From: Candidatus Binatia bacterium
Lineage (GTDB): Bacteria > Desulfobacterota > Binatia > HRBIN30
Length of the DNA: 64,000 bases
Direction: 5' to 3'
NCBI GenBank assembly: GCA_026004215.1
Contig: BPIR01000002.1
Location: 547,844-611,843, forward strand
Of this stretch, positions 9,974 to 16,873 are shown piece by piece. The position numbers and the translations under genes are program-made. The notes beneath the pieces were generated by a model that searched no databases, was not told the DNA's origin, and saw only the letters and a list, made by a program, of their open reading frames with translations. Numbering within the stretch: position 1 is the stretch's first letter; each line of letters begins with the position of its first letter.

Positions 9974-10792
9974 TCAACGGCTGGGTGGAGATTCCAGTTT
10001 CCCGTGGCGGCCCAGAAGTGCCAGTACGGGCTCATGGAGGATTCCGTTGGTAGCAACGATACCGGGCAGGCGCGTGACTTTTTGGTTGAACCGCAGGGGT
10101 GCACCGTAGCGATCGGTGATGCGGCCGCCGGCAGCTTCGATCAGCGCGGCACCAGCGCAGATATCCCACTCGTTTTTTGGCGTAAGACTAAAGGTGGCAT
10201 CTGCCCGACCAGCCGCGATCAGCGCGAGCTTGTACGCGACGCTGCCGGTTAGTTCGACCCGAATCTCGCTCTTGAATTCGTCCCATTCCCCGCGGCGGTC
10301 TTCACTGCGGCTCGCCAAGAAACGAGCCTCTCGAAGCTCGGCAACCGCTGACACACCGATCCGTTCGGCCCCCAAAAATGCTCCACGTCCCGGAGCTCCC
10401 ACGAACAGCTCATCGCGAACCGGGTTGAATTCCACCCCGAGTGCTGCGTGGCCATCGATGGCCAGGGCAATGCAGACGACAAATTCGGGGATGTGCTCCA
10501 GAAACTCGCGCGAGCCGTCCAGGGGATCCACGATCCACACCCGCTGCTTCTGCAAGCGCTCCCGCGAGTCGCGCGTTTCTTCGGAAAGCCAACCATCGTC
10601 GGGGAACTGGCCCCGCAGGTGGCTTTCGATCACACGATTGGCTTCCAAATCGGCTTCCGATACTGGGTTGTGCTTCCCACCCTCCTTGTACCGAACGGTA
10701 ACCTTGCGCCGGTAGTAATGTCGGACCACATCGCCAGCAGCCCGGGCAGCTTCGACCGCCACGTCCCACTCTTTTTGAAGCGACCACTCCAT
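9974..10792 (-). CDS. Inositol monophosphatase family phosphatase (CysQ/IMPase-like)
   Basis: A Mg2+/Li+-sensitive-type phosphatase fold of 272 residues from the ATG at 10792 (MEWSLQKEWDVA). Family motifs: EADLEANRVI (substrate/metal region), WLSEET (the GEE-type metal glutamates), VDPLDGSREFLE (DPxDGT-like metal loop) and NEWDICAGAALIEAAGG (WDxAAG motif). SREFLE after DPLDGS favours CysQ-like 3'(2'),5'-bisphosphate nucleotidases over inositol phosphatases, because CysQ proteins usually have DGTKEF in that place. The in-frame extension to 10891 gives a basic low-quality N-terminus and is not favoured. It stands alone between convergent DUF99 and a small membrane protein gene. Confidence 0.85.
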   Translation of the reverse strand: MEWSLQKEWDVAVEAARAAGDVVRHYYRRKVTVRYKEGGKHNPVSEADLEANRVIESHLRGQFPDDGWLSEETRDSRERLQKQRVWIVDPLDGSREFLEHIPEFVVCIALAIDGHAALGVEFNPVRDELFVGAPGRGAFLGAERIGVSAVAELREARFLASRSEDRRGEWDEFKSEIRVELTGSVAYKLALIAAGRADATFSLTPKNEWDICAGAALIEAAGGRITDRYGAPLRFNQKVTRLPGIVATNGILHEPVLALLGRHGKLESPPSR

Positions 10793-10916
10793 GACTGGCT
10801 TTCCTAGCCCGTGCGGCTGTGCGGGCGCAAACGAGTACACCGGAAGCGGAGCGGCACCGGGTGACCGGGCAGCCCAAGAACCGTTTCCCACAGCAGGCGC
10901 AAGCCGCCGAACCGGA

Positions 10917-11474
10917 TCAGTGCCCGCGCATTTGTGCCGCCATGGGCGAGCGCGTACGAATCAGTGTTTGCACTTCCGCAAACAACTGATCGAGCGCCTG
11001 GCGAAGTTCACTCGCGTTGCGGTCCAGCTGTCGGAGCAAATCCCCCTGCTGAGCGGGGCTACCCAGTTCGCACGCACGCAAAAAACGCCGCTGCAATTCT
11101 GCTCGGTCCGCAAGCAAACGATCCGCACGCGCCAACGAAAACAGACGCACCGTAGCCCCACAAAGCTCATTTGTGAGCGCGATAATCCTCGCCAGCAATG
11201 CTGCGTGGTGGTTGACTAACTGCCCGGCCAAGCGTCGCTGCCGCACCGGTGCCAGGTAAAAGCCGCCCCGCAACGATTGCAAAGCGAGATCGTACGCCCC
11301 TGCCTCGATCCATGCATCCGACTGACTCGCCCGCTGGCGATGCTGCTCGAAGCGGCGGTACTCCCAAAGCTGCTCCAAAGGTTCTGCAGCCGCCGAGAAC
11401 AACAGCGTGGCGAGGTACAGGGTAAGCGCCAACGAGGCCACAACAATCACAGCGGAAAACAACGACGTGACCAT
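10917..11474 (-). CDS. Uncharacterised protein with one N-terminal membrane helix
   Basis: A 185-residue protein I do not recognise. Residues 2-31 form one strongly hydrophobic helix (SAVIVVASLALTLYLATLLF), then a long charged, mostly helical region with many Arg, Leu and Gln and no cysteine motif. It is probably an inner-membrane-anchored helical protein. The ATG at 11474 has AGAGGG six bases upstream; an in-frame GTG two codons earlier is less well placed. The neighbouring minus-strand gene at 9974 starts 125 bp downstream of its stop, so the relation is only positional. Confidence 0.55.
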   Translation of the reverse strand: MVTSLFSAVIVVASLALTLYLATLLFSAAAEPLEQLWEYRRFEQHRQRASQSDAWIEAGAYDLALQSLRGGFYLAPVRQRRLAGQLVNHHAALLARIIALTNELCGATVRLFSLARADRLLADRAELQRRFLRACELGSPAQQGDLLRQLDRNASELRQALDQLFAEVQTLIRTRSPMAAQMRGH

Positions 11475-11699
11475 ATGCACCCTCTGGTGGGAATTCGTGG
11501 TTCGTTAGCCTCCACCCTGGCACAGCCGGCATATAACAGTCAAGCCTGACGGTATCTGTGGACAAGAACACGGCAGGCGCAACGCGAGGCATTTGCGTCC
11601 TACCGCAAGCCAACGCGCACTTACGGTGCGGCCGTGCTTCCTGCTGTGGGAGCCCGCTCGGGCCGGATGGTCACTCGGGCCGGGGGCTTGCGAACGGAC

Positions 11700-12131
11700 T
11701 TACCGCCCGAAGCGCTCGAATTTCCACTCGTCGCGAAAAACCGGGTCAGGCCGGACTCGTCCGGTGCGCTGGCCAGTGCGATCGTACACGTCAAACTCCC
11801 CTTGGAAGACCGGGTTCTCGCGGATGGTTTTTTCGCGCGTTCCCGATGGCGAGTAGACGTCCAGCTCATCCCGGAAAACCGGGTTCCGCCGAACCGTGGC
11901 TTTGCGCTGCCCGCTTTGGTCGTACACGTCCCACTCGTCGCGAAAGACGGGATTCGGGCGAATCGTACCTTGCCGCTGCCCATTCCTCTCGATGATGTAC
12001 TCGTTCGGAAAGACGGGGTTTTTACGGATGCGTACATCTTCCCAGGCGAGCGCACCCCGAATCGGAAGGAGCCCGAATCCGACAACGCACAGCACAAACC
12101 ATGAACCCTTGCCCCTGAACGCCATGCTCAT
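11700..12131 (-). CDS. Exported protein of five 23-residue NPVF repeats
   Basis: A 143-residue protein: hydrophobic export signal at about residues 9-28, cleavage expected after GALA, then five tandem units of 22-23 residues beginning at residues 38, 60, 83, 106 and 129. Each has the form NPVFRDEWDVYDxxGxR followed by xxTIR or xxTVR; the last begins DPVF. Alternating hydrophobic/charged residues suggest short beta-hairpins stacked into a sheet or solenoid, in the periplasm or at the surface. The DNA repeat is diverged, so the copies are old rather than a recent slippage. The start is at ATG 12131 or 12125; neither has a clear ribosome binding site. Function unknown. Confidence 0.65.
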   Translation of the reverse strand: MSMAFRGKGSWFVLCVVGFGLLPIRGALAWEDVRIRKNPVFPNEYIIERNGQRQGTIRPNPVFRDEWDVYDQSGQRKATVRRNPVFRDELDVYSPSGTREKTIRENPVFQGEFDVYDRTGQRTGRVRPDPVFRDEWKFERFGR

Positions 12132-12356
12132 AGCTTGCCGCAAGTGCTGGCGGTGGTCAAGCACCGGCCACCGGCATTGCTGGCGGCCGAGCCGGAGGCC
12201 CGCGAATGGCCGGGACACGGACGCGGACCAGCGCGAGTCGGCCCTGGCTCGTGGCCGCATCGTCGCAGCACCGAAGCGCTTGAGAAAAGGGATCGCTTCG
12301 GACTATGGTGAAGGGGCCGCCGGCGGCGGAGGAACAACGAGGGCGCGAAGTCGTTT

Positions 12357-13565
12357 ATGAAAGCCTTGGTTTTAACGGGTGGTGCCGGGCGCACGTTGGT
12401 GCCGTTTTCCGCCACGCGCCCGAAAGCAATGACGGTAGTCGCCGGAGGTTCGCTGCTGCGCCGCACCCTGCAACACTTGCGCGAAGCCGGCATTTCCGAC
12501 GTAACCATAGTGCTCGGCCAGCACGGGAACCTAGTCGAGGAGACCTTCGGCGACGGTGCGGAACTGGGCCTGAACCTGAGCTACGTCCGCCAGGAACGGG
12601 CCCGGGGCATTGCCGATGCGATCCTGCAAGCGCGCAGCAAGTTCATGCCGGGCGAGTACTTCGTGCTCGTCTACGGCGACGTGGTGACCTCGGCCAACCC
12701 GTTTTTGCAACTGCTGCAATCGTTCAACACGTTCAAGAGTCCCATTGCCGGTGTGTGCTTGCCGGGTCCACCCACCGCTCGCTACGGCAACGTGTATCTC
12801 AGCGGCACGCGCATTACCAAGATCGTGGAAAAACCACGCACTCCCGGATTGGGGAACTACGTGCTCTCGGGATTCTTTGTTCTCCCCACCGAGTTGTTCG
12901 CATGGGTGGAAGAATCGGGCTCCGACATGGAGCGGGTCTTCGACCGGCTCACCTCCAGCGTGGGCGTCCACGCCTCCATTTGGGAAGAGGGCTGGATCGA
13001 TGTGGAATACCCCTGGGACGTGTTGGCCGCGAATCGAATGGTGATGGATACGTGGGAAGAAGCTCGCATTTCCCGCGAAGCCAAACTCGACAACAATGTG
13101 ACGATCTCGGGCCCGGTTCGCATCGAGGCCGGTTCGACGATCCGGGCAGGCGCCGTGCTGGCCGGCCCCTGTTACATCGGGCGAGACTGTTACGTGGGCA
13201 ACAATGTGCTCGTGCGCAGCTACTCCTCTCTGGGTCCAGGTTCGACCGTGGGCTACGGAGTGGAACTCAAAAACTGCGTCGTGTTCGGTCGTGCCCGTAT
13301 TGGGCGATTGTCGTTCATTGGCGACAGCGTCGTGGGCGAACACGTGGACGTTGGCTCGGGCACAATGACCGTAAACGAGACCATGGATCGGCAGCCGGTG
13401 GTGGTGGACATTCGCGGGGTGTCGGTAGATTCCGGGCTGAAAAAGCTCGGGGCCTTCGTGGGCGACGCAGCCAAGATTGGGGCGGGCAACACGCTGGCTG
13501 CCGGCACGATCGTGGAGGCGGGTGCCGTCATTCCGCATCACACAACCGTACCGCGCCCGGAGTAG
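12357..13565 (+). CDS. GlmU-like bifunctional sugar-phosphate nucleotidylyltransferase/acyltransferase
   Basis: The 402-residue protein has an N-terminal nucleotidyltransferase domain (about 1-225) beginning KALVLTGGAGRTLVPFS then RPKAM, with YGDVV as the metal-binding aspartate and VEKPRTPGLGNYVLSGFFVL. A left-handed beta-helix of hexapeptide repeats follows (about 240-400). This plan matches the archaeal-type bifunctional glucosamine-1-phosphate acetyltransferase/UDP-GlcNAc pyrophosphorylase more than E. coli GlmU. Only 4 bp separate it from glmS, so GlcN-1-P to UDP-GlcNAc conversion is the likely role. Other NDP-sugar pyrophosphorylases share the fold, so the substrate is inferred from context. 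Confidence 0.75.
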   Translation: MKALVLTGGAGRTLVPFSATRPKAMTVVAGGSLLRRTLQHLREAGISDVTIVLGQHGNLVEETFGDGAELGLNLSYVRQERARGIADAILQARSKFMPGEYFVLVYGDVVTSANPFLQLLQSFNTFKSPIAGVCLPGPPTARYGNVYLSGTRITKIVEKPRTPGLGNYVLSGFFVLPTELFAWVEESGSDMERVFDRLTSSVGVHASIWEEGWIDVEYPWDVLAANRMVMDTWEEARISREAKLDNNVTISGPVRIEAGSTIRAGAVLAGPCYIGRDCYVGNNVLVRSYSSLGPGSTVGYGVELKNCVVFGRARIGRLSFIGDSVVGEHVDVGSGTMTVNETMDRQPVVVDIRGVSVDSGLKKLGAFVGDAAKIGAGNTLAAGTIVEAGAVIPHHTTVPRPE

Positions 13566-13569
13566 TACA

Positions 13570-15381
13570 ATGTGTGGTATCAGTGGAGTGGCCAGTTTCC
13601 ATCCCATCCATGACCGCTTGTACGAAGGCGTGCACCAACTCGAATACCGCGGGTACGATTCCTGCGGTGTGGCGTTCGTGGAGAACCGTCACATCGAGGT
13701 GCGCAAGGATGTGGGCACGGTGGACGAGGTGGACAACCGCGCCAACTTGCGCAACCTCGCCGCACGCGTCGGCATTGCACACACCCGTTGGGCGACTCAC
13801 GGCAAAGTCACCCGCGAGAACGCGCACCCGCACTTGAGCTGCGACGGGGCGTTCGCTGTGGTCCACAACGGCATCATTGCCAATTACCGCACTTTACGAG
13901 ATCGCCTGGAACGCGCGGGACACCGCTTTCGCTCCGAAACCGACACCGAGACCATCGCCCACTTGGTCGAAGACCACTATCGCCGCAGCGGAGACGTCGA
14001 AGCCGCTTGGGTAGCCACGTTGCGGGAACTGGAGGGGAGCTACGCACTGGCGATGATTTCCCTTCACGACCCGGAGCGGATTTACTGCGCTCGGCACGAG
14101 AGCCCCCTCATCCTGGGAATCGGCAGCGATGCCAATTACGTGGGCTCGGACTTCAACGCCTTTATCGAGTACACCAAGAACACCGTCATTCTGGACGACG
14201 GTGAGTACGGCATCGTGTCGAAGGACAGTTACGCCATCAAACGGGTCCGCGACGGCGAAGTGGTGGAAAAACCCGTCACCGTCATTCCTTGGGATCCAGA
14301 GCTTTCTCGCAAGGGCGGGTACCCTCACTTTATGCTCAAGGAAATTCACGAGCAGCCCCTGGCTGTACGGAGCGCCTCGAGCATTGACGAGGCCGCCATC
14401 CAGCCGCTGGTCGCTGCCATGGCGCAGGCCCGCCGGATTTATCTCATCGGTGTCGGTACGACGTACTACGTCGCTCTGTATGGCCAGTACCTCTTCGCAG
14501 AGTGGGCCGACGTGGACGTCATCCCGGTGAGTTCCGACGAGTTCCGCTACTTGGATAAGAGCGATGCCGATACGGTGGTGCTGGCCATTTCGCAATCGGG
14601 TGAGACGTACGACACGTTGATGAGTCTGCGCCACGCCAAGGAGCGCGGCGCAAAGACGGCTGCGATCGTGAACGTGGTGGGCTCTTCGATCGCCCGCATG
14701 GTAGATCACGTGATCTTGCAAGGATCGGGGCCCGAGGTCTGCGTGGTGAGCACGAAGGCGGCGTTGGCGCAAATGGTGGTGTTGACCCGTTTGGCGATCG
14801 AGCTGGGAAAGGTACGCGGGAAACTGCGCCCCAGCACCCGGGCGGACGCTTACGCGGCATTGCAGCGCTTGCCGGCAGAAATCGAGGAGCTTCTCAACGA
14901 ACGCTCGGGAATCATCCGCGCCCAAGCGTACCGCCATGCTCATATGCACAACTGGCTCTTCCTGGGCCGCGGCATCTATTACCCGATCGCCCTCGAAGCT
15001 GCCCTGAAAATGAAAGAAGTCACTTACCTGCACGCCGAAGGCATGGCCGCCGGCTTCCTCAAGCATGGCACGCTGTCCCTGGTGGATGAAAACTTGTATA
15101 CCCTCGTTTTCGTGCCGCCGCGGGATAGCGGCGAACTCTATACGCTCACTGTGTCCAGCGTCGAGGAAATTCGGGCGCGCGGCGGGTTTGTGTTGGCCTT
15201 GGGCTTTGACGATTCACCCGGCCTGTTCGACGAGGTGGTAGCGTTTCGATCCTCGCATCCCATCACAGCACCGCTACTACCTTTGGTTGGAGCGCAGTTG
15301 CTCGCGTACTTCACCGCGACCGCGTTGAAACGCAACGTGGACAAACCCCGCTCGCTGGCGAAATCCGTTACCGTGGCGTAA
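13570..15381 (+). CDS. glmS: Glutamine-fructose-6-phosphate aminotransferase (isomerizing)
   Basis: Makes glucosamine-6-phosphate from fructose-6-phosphate and glutamine, the entry step to UDP-GlcNAc for peptidoglycan and lipopolysaccharide. The start is the ATG of MCGISG, because Cys2 must be N-terminal after Met removal to act as the glutaminase nucleophile. The 603-residue protein contains RGYDSCGVA, THGKVTRENAHPH, and HNGIIANY in the type II glutamine amidotransferase domain (1-220), then two SIS sugar-isomerase domains with SQSGETYDT and VSTKAALAQ, and ends KSVTVA, the usual conserved tail. No glmS ribozyme is visible upstream; the gene is coupled to the GlmU-like gene. Confidence 0.96.
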   Translation: MCGISGVASFHPIHDRLYEGVHQLEYRGYDSCGVAFVENRHIEVRKDVGTVDEVDNRANLRNLAARVGIAHTRWATHGKVTRENAHPHLSCDGAFAVVHNGIIANYRTLRDRLERAGHRFRSETDTETIAHLVEDHYRRSGDVEAAWVATLRELEGSYALAMISLHDPERIYCARHESPLILGIGSDANYVGSDFNAFIEYTKNTVILDDGEYGIVSKDSYAIKRVRDGEVVEKPVTVIPWDPELSRKGGYPHFMLKEIHEQPLAVRSASSIDEAAIQPLVAAMAQARRIYLIGVGTTYYVALYGQYLFAEWADVDVIPVSSDEFRYLDKSDADTVVLAISQSGETYDTLMSLRHAKERGAKTAAIVNVVGSSIARMVDHVILQGSGPEVCVVSTKAALAQMVVLTRLAIELGKVRGKLRPSTRADAYAALQRLPAEIEELLNERSGIIRAQAYRHAHMHNWLFLGRGIYYPIALEAALKMKEVTYLHAEGMAAGFLKHGTLSLVDENLYTLVFVPPRDSGELYTLTVSSVEEIRARGGFVLALGFDDSPGLFDEVVAFRSSHPITAPLLPLVGAQLLAYFTATALKRNVDKPRSLAKSVTVA

Positions 15382-16034
15382 CCCGGCCGTCCCTACAGGT
15401 CCGCCGTTGAGTTTCTGGCCACTCGCGGTCGCCGGTTGTTGTCCTCGACGTGGCGCGCAGCAATGGCCACGTCCGAGCGCGCCCATTTGGTTCCCGGTGC
15501 GCGGTTGCCGTGCTGGCCGCGGTCTCTCGACAGCGCGCGCGGCGGGCAACGAGGAGTCGCGACGGAGGTTACACCATCCTGGTTGCGAGGCTCGCTCCCG
15601 TCTCGGCTGATCCCTCGGTGCGGGGTGACACCGCCCCGCAGCCAGCCGCCAAAGCGCCGTGTTCCGGACTCGCCTGCGCTCCCAACAGCGATCGGAGTCT
15701 CGGAAAGGGGCATCCACAGCCATGGTGGACGCCGGCTTTTTCGCTGCCGGAGGAAGCCACGCCGGGTAGGCCTGACCGGTCGAGTCCCATGGAATGGACC
15801 GCTTCCCCAGGGACATACTCTCCCTACCCGAGACATTCGAGGTCCGTCGCTCCGGTCTTTCGGGGGAGCTCCAGCGGCTCGACGTGCTCCGGCGCAAAGC
15901 GTCCCTAGCACCCTCCCAGCGTGAACGTAAACGTGCACGGGCACTGGCAACGTTGCCTTCGATGGGCGGCTGGCGTTTCGCTGCTTGCGAGAGTCGAGCC
16001 CACCCGGTACAAGCACGGCAAAGGAGGGCTCGGG
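15382..16034 (+). other. 653-bp stretch with no gene identified
   Basis: Several overlapping reading frames remain open here on both strands, as expected at high G+C, but their translations are Arg/Pro/Gly-rich, show no domain, and no frame has both a ribosome binding site and a plausible start. No tRNA cloverleaf, clear terminator or repeat copy was recognised. It may be a decayed gene or an untranslated RNA region upstream of the 16035 gene. Confidence 0.4.
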
Positions 16035-16790
16035 GTGAAAGCACCGATGGTGTTTTATTTCGACAGTGGTTCGAAGGACCTGCTGCGACAACTGGCAGCG
16101 AGTCTTGGTGTTTCGCCGACTGTGTTGCTGCGGTTCGCCCTATCAGAATTTTTAAAGATCCATGAGGCCTTCTGGTTGCGCTACCGGCGACAAAAGGGGG
16201 CTCGCTACCGCTTGAGCGTGTGGTTGGACGAGAGCTTGCACCGCCGAATCCGCGCTTTTCCGAACCGGTCCGCTGTTGCCCGAACAGCCCTCGCGTGGTT
16301 GGAGGAGGAGTACCAAGCAGCCCCGGACGAGATCCTCGAACGGCTTCAAAGTGCCCAATCCGCGGCTTCTAGTTGGTCGCCAGCCCCTCCGGAATTGTGT
16401 TTTTGGGACATTCCCATCGAGCACGAGTCGGAACGCTGCCAGGCCTGCGGGTACCATGTGTTTTCGCACCCCCCGGGCGACGAAAACTACCCGGCACTCC
16501 CGTTCGAGGCTGTCCGTTTCGTCCGCAGGGGCAGCAACCCACCGCCGAATTGGAAACTCTTGCGCAATGCAAAGCGCGGGGCGGTGTATGTGGCCCCGTG
16601 GGCATTGATTTTGGGCGAGGAAGAAATCGAGCCACACCGGAAGTGCCCGTGCTCTACAGCTCCAGTGCGGGTCGGACGAGACCAGTACGTCGTCGTCTCG
16701 ATGGAATCATGGAGCGACTACCACGCGGACTTGGACTTGACCGACTCTCCCGACACCACTGGTCCGTTCGAGTCGGGAGAAGGCAACTAA
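16035..16790 (+). CDS. Uncharacterised protein with possible zinc-ribbon cysteines
   Basis: I do not recognise this 251-residue protein. The GTG at 16035 follows a textbook AAGGAGG seven bases upstream, which decides the start over an in-frame ATG at 15921. Residues 3-45 (FDSGSKDLLRQLAASLGVSP then a helix) and a second charged segment YRLSVWLDESLHRRIRAFP resemble ribbon-helix-helix style DNA-binding segments, but this is only a resemblance. The middle has CQACGYHVF and the C-terminal third CPCS, which could pair as a Cys4 zinc site. No signal or membrane segment. It faces nirBD convergently with an 83-bp gap. Confidence 0.6.
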   Translation: MKAPMVFYFDSGSKDLLRQLAASLGVSPTVLLRFALSEFLKIHEAFWLRYRRQKGARYRLSVWLDESLHRRIRAFPNRSAVARTALAWLEEEYQAAPDEILERLQSAQSAASSWSPAPPELCFWDIPIEHESERCQACGYHVFSHPPGDENYPALPFEAVRFVRRGSNPPPNWKLLRNAKRGAVYVAPWALILGEEEIEPHRKCPCSTAPVRVGRDQYVVVSMESWSDYHADLDLTDSPDTTGPFESGEGN

Positions 16791-16873
16791 CCGGCACGCG
16801 CAGGCGCCCACCGCCCTCGACGAGCCCTTCGCCTACAAAGTCTTCAGTCTATACTTTACCGGGCACGACCGCT

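Noticed and set aside
15393..16091. 232-codon minus-strand frame in the gene-free stretch
   Set aside because: No ribosome binding site, no domain, and it overlaps the well-supported start of the 16035 gene.
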